Positions 1 to 10,275 of a stretch of DNA of 64,000 bases are shown piece by piece. The position numbers were made by a program, and so were the translations under genes. How positions within the stretch are numbered: position 1 is the stretch's first letter; the number at the start of each line of letters is the position of its first letter. The notes under the pieces are model-generated. The model did no database searches and was not told the origin of the DNA. It worked only from the letters and a program-made list of their open reading frames with translations. Source of the DNA: Amphiura filiformis (lineage: Eukaryota > Echinodermata > Ophiuroidea > Amphilepidida > Amphiuridae); NCBI RefSeq assembly GCF_039555335.1, contig NC_092646.1:27333780-27397779 (forward strand), given 5' to 3'.

Positions 1-114
1 TCGAAAATTGGACGTTGAATGTACACTCTCATGAATATTGATTGGTAACATTTTCCATTATGTCAGCGCTCAAATCGGACACAATAGAACAATAGACCAT
101 TCAGTGCGTTGGTT
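1..114. repeat. Dispersed repeat, copy 1
   Basis: This stretch is closely similar, in the same orientation, to 39875-39985. Both share GAATGTACACTCTCATGAAT and AACAATAGAACAATAGACC with few substitutions. The second copy lies inside the TIR element 38414-40516. The copy here may continue left of the window. Confidence 0.75.
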
Positions 115-739
115 AAGGGGACTCGATCTTTTGTGCGTAATTATAGAGGGCCAGGGGATTCACTCTATCATTTTAAAAATTATTTGAAGAAGTTAAAGAG
201 CCCTAAGAATAAAAAACTGTAGTGTAATTCACGCCAGACACAATTTCTTTATATGACAAAAATTATTTTTGTAATCGATCAAAAAACAAACGTTTTATAT
301 CAATTTTAAATTTAGCCTGAATCGGTAAATATGGTACCTCTCGCTCTTTTTTAGGTCAAGGCTGTTTTTACCATTATGCAGCGAACCATTGTTGAAGCTA
401 TTTCACATACATGTACAAAACATTCTAGAGAAAGAATGAGGCCATATACTGTTGAAATATCTTTTGTTGATTTCGAATGATAATGTCATGGTCGTAAATT
501 TTAAGGTCAAATTCCTAAAACCAAAACAAAACATTGCGACGCAGATATTTCCCGACTTACTCAATTTCATCATCACATCAGTGTCTTTATTATTTGTTTG
601 AAACCTTTCCCAAACGTTCGTGCTCTTTATGCATAAAAACGGCTAATCTATCTTTACAAAACGCGTCTTTTTAGTAAACAAAAGGCTAAAGATGGCATTA
701 TGAGATTTATCATTTATCATTACACTCCTCCACTCAAGT
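115..739. other. No recognisable feature
   Basis: AT-rich non-coding sequence. No long open frame, tandem repeat or inverted repeat was seen on either strand. Confidence 0.5.
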
Positions 740-820
740 GCAACCGTGGCGGAGCGGTAAAGCGCTAGACGCGTAATCAAAGGAAGTTCCGAATCGCTGG
801 TTCGAATCCCAACGAAGCCT
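740..820 (+). tRNA. Degenerate class II tRNA-like sequence (pseudo-tRNA or SINE head)
   Basis: A good RNA polymerase III A box (TGGCGGAGCGGT, 747-758) and a perfect B box (GGTTCGAATCC, 799-809) stand at tRNA spacing. A small hairpin GGAAGTTCC (782-790) sits where the long variable arm of Leu/Ser tRNAs would be. The acceptor stem (740-746 against 813-819), T stem and anticodon stem pair poorly, and position 33 is not T. I read it as a tRNA pseudogene or a SINE head, not a working tRNA. Confidence 0.5.
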
Positions 821-1138
821 GTGGAAATTATTTTTTTCTTCAAAATTCATGATCGCATTCCGAAATGAGTCACTTGTCGGTAAATCATGTATCGTATCCT
901 TAAAACAGACTTGTTGTGCGAGGAGACGTTAACTAACGTGTAACACTAAATGACCCACGACCTTCTTTTTTCTAAAAATATGTTTTGACGTTTCCGTTTT
1001 AAAATTGTTCGGTACTGATGTCCAGGCATCACTGAATGATCGCCCACTTTTAGGGGTTTCTCACCGACAGACTCCTAGTTTTGAATCACTGTCCGCACAC
1101 CCTCGTCACTTCCTTGCCACAGGCACCAACTTAGGCTT
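821..1138. other. No recognisable feature
   Basis: Unique-looking AT-rich sequence between the tRNA-like sequence and the large inverted repeat. Nothing further was seen. Confidence 0.45.
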
Positions 1139-1890
1139 GTCAGTACTATCAGAGAGTTGATATTCTTGAGAGGGCACTCTATTCACGTGGTTTCTTTTCC
1201 AACGCTAAAAGATCACGAATTTTGGTGGTTTGCAAATAAAAGTGTCCGCACTATCGATTGATTACGTAACTGTTATGAATAATTTATTAGGTTTTTCAAT
1301 GCAATCGCCTCGACCCATTAATACATATTATCTGTATTATCAAAGTACTTGGAATAGCAATCCGGTGAGTTCACTGAACTACGCCCTAATACTGATGGCG
1401 TTTTAATGGCGTTTAATGGCGCTAATCCTCTCCATACACAGATGAACAAATACAATAGATGAAGGTCAACACGTATGACCTCCTATTTGACATGTTATAT
1501 GTGATGTACAAAAACCTGAATATCATAAAGATCAGTATTCGTTTGTGCATATGAACTGCACATTTACGTTGCTAGATATTACTCATTATATATAATGACA
1601 AATATTGGTATTATGACAGTACGGTATATATACATTGTATATAAAACGACTAATAGATCCTACTATCATGGCGTCAGGTCAATGTTCATCATACCCCGTA
1701 TGTTTCTTAAAATTCATTCATATTTGAGACAAATTGCTGTGCCAATTTTATTGGTGCACAAGTAGATCCGTGTTTTTTAAATTTTCATTTCCTTTTAATG
1801 AAAGAATTAAGGTTTTCCACTGCACGGTGGCCACAAGGGTGATACTAATTTTAATGCTATATTTTCAAAACGAATACGTGCTCCCGGTTG

Positions 1891-2368
1891 GCTCTATAGC
1901 GATTTCACAGAAAAGGTATTTCTAGTGCAATGCAGCGTCGGACTCTAGCTGAGAGCGTAGCCTAAGTCATTCGGACTCCAAAAGGGCTCTCCATACACAA
2001 ATGAACAAACACAAAGGAGGGTAGTCTCCTCCGTGACCGGCTTGATTTCGATGGAGCGGAACCAAATTGGCTGCGGAGGAGACGGGTCATTTTTCCATGC
2101 AAATTTTTCAGTGTCAGCCGCCTGGTACTATCAGGGCTACGACACTCAGCTCATTTGCATGGCAAAAGTACACGTCTCCTCCGCAGCCAATTTGGTTTCG
2201 CTCCATCGACATCAAGCAGGCCACGGAGGAGACTACCCTCCTTTGTGTTTGTTCATTTGTGTATGGAGAGCCATTATTTGAGTCTATAATGACTTAGGCT
2301 ACGCTCTCAGCTAGAGTCCGACGCTGCATTGTACTAGAAATACCTTTTCTGTGAAATCGCTATAGAGC
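1891..2368. repeat. 478-bp near-perfect palindrome (hairpin MITE-like)
   Basis: The left end GCTCTATAGCGATTTCAC is matched by the inverted right end GTGAAATCGCTATAGAGC. The arms stay complementary through a CTCCATACACAAATGAACAA block and an AACCAAATTGGCTGCGGAGG block. The loop near 2130 is only about 40 nt. Overlapping open frames here are artefacts of the inverted structure. Confidence 0.85.
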
Positions 2369-3349
2369 CACACCACTCCACGCCATACATAAATTCTGCT
2401 AGTCACATTTCCCCAATATGAAATTTTTTAAAAGTAAAATTTTAATTTTAATTTTACTTCATTAAAGTTTGGCGGAGGCGGGGTTCGAACTCACGGCGGC
2501 GGACTGCTTTGGACACACTATGCATATGAACCCAGCGCCTTAGACCACTCGACCACTTGTCTTGTTGGAATTCATTGGAAACTTATTTGAAGATATAATC
2601 GCAACTTCAACATAGGCCTACCACGTGACAAGCAAAGGCAGAAAACGTACCTATTTTGGAATTTTATTTCAAATAAAAACATTTATGTGTATTATTAGCG
2701 CTCAATTGTTGTTAACTGCGTGTTTTATACAAAAAAAAATCCAACGATAAACATGATAACTGGGCGTCTATATGGACAATACATTATATCGATTTTGACA
2801 CGTGCTTGTGTCTCAGTACATTTCCATGATGGTCAGTAAAATACTATAGAGGAAAATCTACCATTTTCTTGTATACACGTTCGATGTTTTGATCAAGTAT
2901 GTTAATATTCGACATTAGACCCAAATTTTTTTTCAGGAAATAAAAGGTTAGATTACCATAAAAACGATACAGTAATCTTTTGCCGGGTCTAATGTTATTT
3001 ATACATAGAATTTTTAACGTTTTTTCTATCCTTATTCTTGCTCAATTAAAAAAATATTTTGGCGTATATAAAATTGAAATAAAATTCTCTGCCTCACAAA
3101 CGACATGAAATATGCCACAATTGGGTATCACGAATCGTTATATATGATGTGCAGTTAATATTCATATTTTCTTTTTATACAGAGGATGCTTCAGTTTTGA
3201 CAGGAAAAATATTTTCTTGAAAACCCTCTCACTCGGTTATTTTAAAAAGGTAACCACGCTTCCCTAGAATGTGCAATAAATTAGCATTAAAATTTTTCTT
3301 ATTCTAACAGCAAGCGTTTCTAGAATGTATTATGGCGAAATGTGGTGTA
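2369..3349. mobile_element. 0.98-kb TIR element carrying a tRNA-like sequence, copy 1
   Basis: It shares its whole length and both ends with 61207-62181. Both copies start CACACCAC and end GTGGTGTA, a short terminal inverted repeat. Both contain the tRNA-Leu-like block, an internal inverted repeat (ATTAGACCC...GGGTCTAAT; here about 2913-2993), and a conserved right part containing TCTAACAGCAAGCGTTTCTA. No coding capacity was seen, so it looks like a non-autonomous DNA element. Confidence 0.75.
2470..2562 (-). tRNA. tRNA-Leu-like sequence inside the TIR element (copy 1)
   Basis: Read on the minus strand, an A box TGGTCGAGTGGT (2544-2555) and a B box GTTCGAACCCC (2480-2490) frame a GGTCTAAGGCGCTGG D-arm and anticodon-arm start typical of tRNA-Leu. 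The 3' half ends like a tRNA, but the 5' acceptor strand does not pair with it and the anticodon region is not a clean stem-loop. It is probably a pseudogene that may keep Pol III promoter activity. The second copy is at 61303-61398. Confidence 0.55.
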
Positions 3350-3350
3350 C

Positions 3351-3548
3351 TATTCGCCACTTGCACAGATTCCGCCATTATGCACTATGTGCGGGAGAGC
3401 CTCGAACTGGCAGCATACATGAATGGGAATTGAACCAGTCATATAACATTCTGTGTAAGGTTACGTAATTCTTCCTTTCATGTATGCTGCCAGTTCGAGG
3501 CTCTCCCGCATATAGTGCATAATGGCGGAACCGTGCAAGTGGCGAATA
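3351..3548. repeat. 198-bp palindrome
   Basis: TATTCGCCACTTGCAC at the left is matched by the inverted GTGCAAGTGGCGAATA at the right. The arms continue through a GCCAGTTCGAGGCTCTCCCG block. The loop of about 60 nt is centred near 3450. Confidence 0.85.
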
Positions 3549-4590
3549 GAGCCAACCAGGAACACGTATTCGTTTTGAAAATATAGCATTAAAATTAGTA
3601 TCACCCTTGTGGCCCCGTGCAGTGGAAAACCTTAATTCTTTCATTAAAAAGAAATGAAAATAAAAAACAACACGGATCTACCTGTGCACCTATAAAATGG
3701 GCACAGCAATTTGTCTCAAATATGAGTGAATTTCAAAAAACATACGGGATATGATGAACATTGACCTGACGCCATGATAGCAGGATCTATTAGTCGTTTT
3801 ATATACAATGTATATACCGTATTGTCATAATACCAATATTTATCATAATATATAATGAGTAATATTTAGCAACGCAAACGTGCAGTTCATATGCACAAAC
3901 GAATACTGATCTTTATGATATATTCAGGTTTTTGTACATCACGTATAACATGTCACATAGGAGGTCATACGTGTTGACCTTCATCTATTGTATTTGTTGA
4001 ACTGTGTATGGAGAGGAGAAACACCATTAAAACTCCATCAGTTTTAGGGCGTAGTTCAGTGAACTCACCGGATTGCTATTCCAAGTACTTCGATAATACA
4101 GATAATATGTATTAATGGACCGAGGCGATTGCATTGAAAAACCTAATAAATTATTCATAACAGTTACGTAATCAATCGATAGTGCGGACACTTTTCATTT
4201 GCAAACCACCAAAATTTGTGATCTTTTAGCGTTGGAAAAGAAACCACGTGAATAGAGTGCCCTCTCAAGAATAGGTTCTCTGTGGTACTATTACGCTGAC
4301 TTTTGTATTCGGCGAGGAGGACCTCCTGGTTTGTTTACAAACAGAGAGGTAGACAAAAAACCGTTCCGCTTGTCCAAACACTCAAGTATCAGAAGGATGG
4401 TCCACAATAGCGTGATTAACGTAACCTGAATAGGGATTAAAAAGCTGTCACGTAGAACCATGTGCTTCTATTGTCCAATTTGCCATCAAGATTTCATATG
4501 CAAACAGTTCAGACCCAGTACACGATCATGTCAGAAATTAATATTTTGTTCTGGGTCTGATTATTCGGACTATATTTCCCTATGTTCCCA

Positions 4591-5459
4591 TAGACTGCGG
4601 AACTCGGTCCTCAATGATAGTCAGTCATTTATCTTTTGGTCATTATATGACTATCATTTGAGGACTGAGTTCTTACGATACATCTTTCGAGGTGCAGTTT
4701 CCAGACAATAGCCAGGTGGATGTCAGTTCATAAGAGCAATGTCGGGGATTATAGATCACAATTTTTCAATCGATGGGGAGAGATGAGGTCCCACCAGGTC
4801 CAACCGAGTCTCCTACACAGGTTACGCTCCCTGTGGAGGGGCGGAACCAAACTGGCTGATGTGGAGACTAAGCCAGTTTGCGTCCGTCTGATACTCGTCT
4901 ATCCTCGTCTTTGACCATGCGCAGATCTGGCTGGTCAGGAAGATATTTAATATCCCGAATTTATAATATGCCTACCAGTTCCACCGTATAACCGATTTGC
5001 TAGAGAATATTTGTTACCATGTTTAATAAATTCGTATTAATCGTATAATAAAATGTGGCCAAATGTATATTTGTATACATAGTGTGTGGATCCACTCTTC
5101 TACGGACTTGGCTACTAAGCATGTCGGGAAGGATATGGCGGTATGCTGACCTGGGTCAATATGTTCTGGGCAGATGAGGTCCCACCAATTGCCTACGACC
5201 TTGTGTGCGATCATGTGTAACAGGCAATTCCCGATAATAATAGAGGTTCCCTGCAATAGCTTGGGATTATTGGGGCAGAGGTTATCTATTGAATCCTTTC
5301 ATGACTACTGAAGCATAGTCAATTCTGTCAAGGACACTCGGCAGGAATTGAAAGACCATGTCACTCTCGACAAAAGAATGCATGCATGTCAAAGGTCATA
5401 CGACACCAATTTGGTGTTTGTTATGCTCCTCGAAATATGTACCTTAAAGTCTATGTCTG
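4591..5459. mobile_element. Short repeat element with ~9-bp target duplication, split by a later insertion
   Basis: 4591-4712 and 5254-5459 together match the uninterrupted copy 7162-7469. The element is flanked by ATGTTCCCA on both sides (4582-4590 and 5460-5468), a likely target-site duplication. The first ~120 bp form a hairpin (TCCTCAATGATAGTCA against TGACTATCATTTGAGGA). No coding potential was seen. Confidence 0.7.
4713..5253. mobile_element. 541-bp insertion inside the short repeat element
   Basis: It is absent from the homologous copy at 7162-7469 and is flanked by CAATAGC on both sides (4706-4712 and 5254-5260), so it is a clean insertion with a 7-bp target duplication. It starts CAGG and ends CCTG, and it contains AGATGAGGTCCCACCA twice. 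The family is unknown. Confidence 0.6.
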
Positions 5460-5539
5460 ATGTTCCCACATAATACTACAAAAAGAGCTTTAAAGAGAAA
5501 GCCTCGCCAGAACAGTTCTTCTGGGGGAACCCACCCTGC

Positions 5540-6040
5540 CTGGTTATCAAATTAATCAGTGACAAGGTTATCTTTTAATTTTACAGGCGCTAATTGATGT
5601 TTTAAGGGTAGACGGGGTATTGTTGGTCGAAGCAACCTAAAAATCGATTTTTATTATCTAGATCAATATATTATTGAAAATTAACACCTTGATGTTTTGC
5701 AAAAGTTAGTTCTGCAAACCGTATACTTTGCAAACTTGCTTAATTTATTGTTGTTAATGAGTTATGTACGTTTTACAAAAGTGTTGTTGTTTCAGCCCCT
5801 TTACAACGTAACTCAAGAACCGCAGCACCTATAAAAGTATATCTGTGATATTTTAATTCTTCTACACGCTCGCTATGAATTGGGCAATGCAGTTTTTGCC
5901 AAAGCTCACTACCATTCGTAAGATGCTGTGAACTACCAAATCACAACAGTTTAAAATAATTAATAACCTTAATGTTATTGCATCAATTGGCACCTGTCAA
6001 ATTCAGAGATAACCTTGTCATTGATTAATTTGATAACCAG
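5540..6040. mobile_element. 501-bp TIR MITE next to transporter exon 1A
   Basis: Left end CTGGTTATCAAATTAATCAG... and right end ...GATTAATTTGATAACCAG are inverted repeats of about 34 bp with one mismatch. The body (about 5638-5955) matches 57033-57345, which lacks these ends. It ends 28 bp beyond the splice donor of exon 1A, inside the predicted first intron. Confidence 0.75.
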
Positions 6041-6068
6041 ACAGGTTCGGTTCACCCATATTACTTAC

Positions 6069-6419
6069 ATCTGTCACTGCCGTCGATTCGTAAAATGTAG
6101 TATCATAAACCCATCCTTGATCACATTTGAGAACAATCCCTTCATCTTTACACTGGTCGTACGGCTCCGATCTATTATACTTTTCACACTTAGACCATTC
6201 TTTATTCTTAAACGGAATCGTACAATTTTTTGTCGGCGAAAATTTCTCGTATTCTTGTCCAGGAAACGACCGGCAATAATGTTCTGGTTGAGCACTAAGA
6301 AATGTGTTCCCAAGACTGTGCCAGGCACTGGGAATCGCTAATAAACAGATGGTGAAGTAGACGTATTTCTGATAGCGTCCAAATTCGCCAAGATATTTAA
6401 GAATATCGTTATAACGCAT
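6069..6419 (-). CDS. SLC22-family transporter, first exon of a tandem paralogue (copy A)
   Basis: A 351-nt (117-codon) first coding exon starts at ATG 6417-6419 and ends at a consensus donor GTAAGT (6063-6068). It encodes the cytoplasmic N-terminus (MRYNDILKYLGEFGRYQ), the first membrane segment and the large Cys-rich extracellular loop typical of SLC22 proteins, with NxS/T glycosylation sites. It differs from exon 1 of the complete gene (24365-24715) at only five residues (N4D, S31C, E58D, K59D, I95V going from A to B). The paralogue would continue left. No exon 2 (FDLVCDR) was found in 1-6068, so it either has a first intron longer than 6 kb, runs outside the window, or is a first-exon-only duplicate. 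Confidence 0.85.
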
Positions 6420-6449
6420 TGTTACTCAATTATGTTTGTGGTAAAAAAA

Positions 6450-6495
6450 CTTCGAATCTTTGTATAGATGTTGTAGTTTCAACTTGCAGCTAACA
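6450..6495 (-). promoter_or_regulatory. Conserved 5' flank/UTR of exon 1A
   Basis: About 45 bp upstream of the ATG are nearly identical to 24741-24787 upstream of exon 1B; on the plus strand both read CTTTGTATAG-TGTTGTAGTTTCAACTTG. The duplication therefore included the 5' UTR or proximal promoter. No TATA box was assigned. Confidence 0.55.
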
Positions 6496-6496
6496 A

Positions 6497-6570
6497 ACAC
6501 AGGGAATCACGATTAAACAGATAGTGAAGTAGATGTATTTTGATAGGCTCCAAATTCACCTAAATCATAC
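6497..6570 (-). pseudogene. Relic fragment of a third SLC22 first exon
   Basis: About 70 bp align with the start of exon 1 (codons about 8-32), for example AAACAGATAGTGAAGTAGA and the CTCCAAATTCACC block. Small indels break the frame. Two diagnostic bases (CACAGGGAATC and AGATAGTGAAG) match exon 1B, not the adjacent exon 1A. It is read as debris of an earlier tandem duplication. Confidence 0.65.
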
Positions 6571-6784
6571 ATTTATGGCTTCAAAAGCGTCAGGGCATAT
6601 GTTTCAGATGATACTATTAATTATAGGCCTACTTCTATTACGTTTTACGTGGCATGCTGGCGCAGTCACCCTTTGTTGTCTTTATAAATAAATTGCGTGC
6701 AGCTGGCCGACTATTTTAATGCATTTGTTTAATATTGATTTCACTTTTGAGGGCTCGGATAGCGATGTTTGCACGAGGAATGTT

Positions 6785-7140
6785 CTTCTGATATCAAATA
6801 ATTTAGAATTTTTGGAAATTGGTGATTTAATTCAAATTTTATGGCAAATTGTTAAAAATTGGTATTTTTGACATTTAACAGTCCTCAAAGTAAACTTAAT
6901 AAATCTAATGATATGTATATACTTAATGAGTATGTAGCTGGGATGAAAACCCGTCTATCAATTAAAAATATTGACCTATATCGTATTCAGAATACACATG
7001 AAACTTCGTAAAAGACCTTAAATGTTAGGTCTTTTAGGAAACTTGATGTATATCTTCAATACGAAAGGTCAAAATTTTATTGATAATCGGCTTTTCATCC
7101 CAGGTACATAGGGCTACACTTGTCCCACAAAAATACTGTG
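6785..7140. repeat. Diverged copy of the palindromic element at 52435-53045
   Basis: Shares CTGATATCAAATAATTT, AACAGTCCTC, AATACGAAAGGTCAAAATTT and GGCTTTTCATCCCA blocks with 52435-53045. Parts of one arm are missing. Confidence 0.65.
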
Positions 7141-7161
7141 CAATACCCCATGGGATGCTAA

Positions 7162-7469
7162 ACTGCGGAACTCAGTCTTCAATGATAGTCAGTCATTTCT
7201 CTATTGGTCGTTATATGACTATAATTTGAAGACTGAGTTCTTATGATACATCTTCCGAGGAGCAGTTTCAGACAATAGCTCGGGATTATTGGGGCAGAGG
7301 TTATCTTTTGAATTCTTTCATGACCACTGAAGCATAGTCATGCCTGTCAAGGACACTTGGCGTGAATTGAAAGACCATGTCACTCGTTACAAAGAATGTC
7401 AAAGGTCATAAAACACCAATTTGGTGTACTTCCGCTCCTCGGAATATGATGTTTAAGGTCTAGGACTAA
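7162..7469. mobile_element. Short repeat element, intact copy with 12-bp target duplication
   Basis: 308 bp flanked by ATGGGATGCTAA on both sides (7150-7161 and 7470-7481). It is homologous to 4591-5459. It has an internal hairpin (CTCAGTCTTCAATGATAGTC against GACTATAATTTGAAGACTGAG) and no coding potential. The target duplication length suggests retroposition, but there is no poly-A tail. Confidence 0.7.
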
Positions 7470-7679
7470 ATGGGATGCTAACCGCCATAACTTTTATACA
7501 TTTTGTCCCCTTCAAAATCCCCCTTGAGAACCGCATTGCCCCCTGTAAAAGTCTTGGCGTCGTAACTGGAATTTATTGAATGCTTTATTGATTGATGATT
7601 GGCTGATAGCTAGATTATTTGAATAATTATGAAATGATTGGAATGAATTATTTTATACTTTTCTTCGACATTACATTGC

Positions 7680-7870
7680 ATTGTTTAATATACAACTTAA
7701 TACAAATGAAGAAGAAAAAGAAGAACAAGAAGAAGAAGAACAAGAAAAATGTATAATAAATTCTTCTTTTTTTTTATAATGATTAGTAACAAAGATTGAA
7801 TGATAATAATAATAGTAATAATAGTAATAATTATAAAAATAATAATAATAATAATAATTTAATAAAAAGT
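7680..7870. repeat. AT-rich low-complexity and trinucleotide tract
   Basis: GAA-rich repeats (about 7708-7750) are followed by runs of AATAATAAT. The Tyr/Ser-rich open frame on the minus strand is a by-product of this composition. Confidence 0.8.
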
Positions 7871-8424
7871 TGATTATAAATGAGATTCTAATAACTTCCA
7901 ATCAATTTTGTTTAAATGAGCATCATCAAACAATATTAAAAAAACGATACTATTTCAAACAATTATTGTTACGTGTAGAAATAAAAAGTAAACTGTGATA
8001 CAATTGATCAACTAAATAGTTCGATAAATGTGTTAACTAAAGTAAGATCCGTGTTGTTGAGTTTATATTGATTGTGGACTATGCTTACAATGTATCGTAT
8101 AGCGAACGTCCTTCGGACCAGCTGTGTATACGGGTTTTGCAATGGTGTGAATGTATAGATCGGAATCGTGTTTATTATAAATTGGCTGAATTTTGAGCAC
8201 ATCGTTGCACAGTGTCATCGCCCCGATATCTTCATGGCAGAAATCGCCATGGTAGGTTGACTCCATAGCCACGCATGGCCATTTTGTTCCGACCTGTTTA
8301 ATAGTTTTGAGATGCATAATGGGCTAAGGACATCCGACTAAGCCTATTGACAATAGCCCGGTGGCTGACGCTGTGTGTGTGAGTGAGCATGATATGGGCC
8401 ATTAGGTCATCCCAGTTGTAGTCT
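7871..8424. other. No recognisable feature
   Basis: AT-rich, then a moderately complex stretch. Two short overlapping minus-strand frames have no recognisable product. Confidence 0.4.
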
Positions 8425-8735
8425 TTTTACTTTTACTTTTTCAGCCATTATCAATCCACTGCAGGATGAAGGCCTCAGCATGATGTCTCCATGTGTCTCT
8501 GTTTTGCGCTTATTGGTACCAGTTCACTTCCCCCAGTAGTTTTGCAGTGCGTTCCTCCATCGCTTCCGTTGGCGTCCTTTATTTCGCTTCCTCTCATAAG
8601 GTGTCCAATGTGTGAGTGTTGAGCTCCAACGATTGTCTTGTCTGCGGCTGATATGGCCGGCCCAGGTCCATTTTCTGCTTTTGATGGTTTCCAAGATGTC
8701 TTGAACTTATCTTTTGAGAATTTAATATGGTACAA
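8425..8735 (-). pseudogene. Non-LTR retrotransposon 3' end (decayed ORF2 C-terminus)
   Basis: Read on the minus strand across frames, it gives the C-terminal signature of a widespread LINE endonuclease/reverse transcriptase: a GR(P)Y..R.D block, RW(R)..L, an NWYQ-type motif, then RDTWRHHAEAFILQWIDNG and a stop. A 3' tail of AAAAGTAAAAG repeats follows at 8430-8440. Frameshifts separate the blocks. It is a 5'-truncated dead copy. Confidence 0.7.
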
Positions 8736-9059
8736 ATCCGCACTGTAATAATGCTGCGATGTTTCATGATGAGTTTGTTTTTGAAGGGGGGTACTTGAAT
8801 TATTTTTCGACGGGGGTGTGAAGGGTCATTCAGTATTCCTGCAATAAGTTAAATGTATCTTATGACTTTCTATAGAAAGATGTGTCACAGACCAAAAATA
8901 AAATACTTTACTATTCTGTGCATAGTTTACATCTTTATTTGATCATTAGACATTTTTAAATTAAGGACCCATTCTTAAGGATTCGTCTTGAAAGACCGAC
9001 CCATGTCTAAGGATTGTCTGTCATTTGGGTGGCACATCCCCGTGTAGCGTTTGTACGTG

Positions 9060-9160
9060 AGTACCCGGGGGATGTTGGGGTGTGTGTGTGTGGGAGGGGT
9101 GTTTTGTGTATTTGTGCATGTGGAATAGGGGTGTGTGCATTTGGAGACAGGAGGTATGCT
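9060..9160. repeat. GT-rich simple repeat region
   Basis: TGTGTGTGTG runs and related G/T-rich sequence. The opposite-strand His/Pro/Thr-rich frames arise from it. Confidence 0.7.
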
Positions 9161-9435
9161 TGGGTGTTTGCATGTGACTGGCATACAGACAAGAGTCTTA
9201 TCCAAACGTTACTGAGAATATCAACATGCTCAGAAGTCTGTGTTTGTAGCCTTTTCAAATGTTTTAAGTTCATTTTCTGGTTCCATGACCTCTGCACTTT
9301 CTGTAAGTTTGGCGGTGTTCTCATCATATGTATCTCCTGTGTCTCCTTTTATCCGCTGCCAAAGTGATAAGCCCCTGCATTAAGGAAACATACACATTGG
9401 AAACATCATTATTCACAAATTCTAACGGCATTTCG

Positions 9436-9620
9436 CCATAGAGTAGTGATGTAACAGGATTAATTACCATAGCGAAAAACTATTTTGAATGTATTGTTCT
9501 GCACTATAAGTAGGTTATACTCAGCACCTGTCATGCCTGTGTATGTGCGCAATCATAGACTGAATAAAATACCGCTCTTTTCGAAGACACTAATCGTACA
9601 GGTGTGCGTGACACGTACAT
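9436..9620. repeat. Dispersed repeat family member
   Basis: Contains GATGTAACAGGATTAATTACC, the inverse of a block at 11050-11090, and the ATAGACTGAATAAAATACCG / CTCTTTTCGAAGACACTAAT blocks also found near 42240 and 43720. Together with 9719-9800 against 10984-11030 (GAGACATTGCGATTT against AAATCGCAATGTCTC) it suggests an old inverted-repeat element spanning about 9.4-11.1 kb. Confidence 0.6.
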
Positions 9621-9921
9621 TTACTCAACATAATGTGAAATTTCCATAGAATTACGATCCAGGTCTTTGTGCCTATTCTATGATAATCAGTGGTGCTATG
9701 CAGAATAAAAGCGTACGTCTAGTGCAGGGCAATAAATACTAGAGACATTGCGATTTCCAAACGTAGACATCGGACGTACGTTGATCTATTCAAAACCACT
9801 CGCCTGTATCGAAGCGAGGTCACGTATTTAGCTATTTTTGAAGATATTCCACGTGCGAAATCGACGTAATTACATCGTTGATAATGTACAAAATGTGTCC
9901 AATTCACAATAATTATGTTAA

Positions 9922-10271
9922 GGGGGTACTACACCCCTGTGGTAAATTTTTGCATTTTTCTCAAAAAATAATAACACACTGGTAACAAAAGTTATGTATA
10001 TTATTGGGGCAAGGAATCCAATTACCACACTGAAATTTCAGTGACTCAAGACAAGCGGTTCAGTATATATGATAGGAAATGAGGTACATCCTAGCAGTAC
10101 CTTATTTCTTATCATAAATAACGAACCGCTTGTTTTGGGTCACTGAAATTCCAGTGTAGTAATTGGATTCCTTGCCCCTATAATACACATGACTTTTGTT
10201 ACCACTGTGTTATTAGTTTTTGAGAAAAATGCAAAAATAGACACAAATTTATCGAGGGGTGTAGTACCCCC
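9922..10271. mobile_element. 350-bp palindromic MITE with TTAA target duplication, copy 1
   Basis: It is flanked by TTAA on both sides (9918-9921 and 10272-10275) and is almost entirely self-complementary, from GGGGGTACTACACCCCT at the left to AGGGGTGTAGTACCCCC at the right. A second copy is at 56450-56787. TTAA targets are characteristic of piggyBac-type elements, but no transposase is present. Confidence 0.85.
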
Positions 10272-10275
10272 TTAA

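Larger units (their letters stand above)
1139..4300. mobile_element. Large foldback element with ~752-bp inverted arms
   Basis: The segment 1139-1890 is repeated in inverted orientation at 3549-4300, and the two arms are equal in length (752 bp). Examples are CACGTGGTTTCTTTTCCAAC on the left against its complement on the right, and a shared block around the GAATACGTG of 1872. Between the arms lie, in order, a 478-bp palindrome, a 0.98-kb TIR element and a 198-bp palindrome. No transposase frame is visible. It may be one foldback transposon enlarged by nested insertions, or a hairpin formed by inverted duplication. Confidence 0.8.

Noticed and set aside
740-820. Functional tRNA gene
   Set aside because: A and B boxes are good, but acceptor, anticodon and T stems do not pair.
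6018-6068. Extension of the exon 1A frame to residue 133
   Set aside because: The frame continues past a consensus donor into intron and MITE sequence; copy B diverges at exactly this point.
7671-7901. Tyr/Ser-rich minus-strand frame
   Set aside because: Product of an AT-rich trinucleotide tract.
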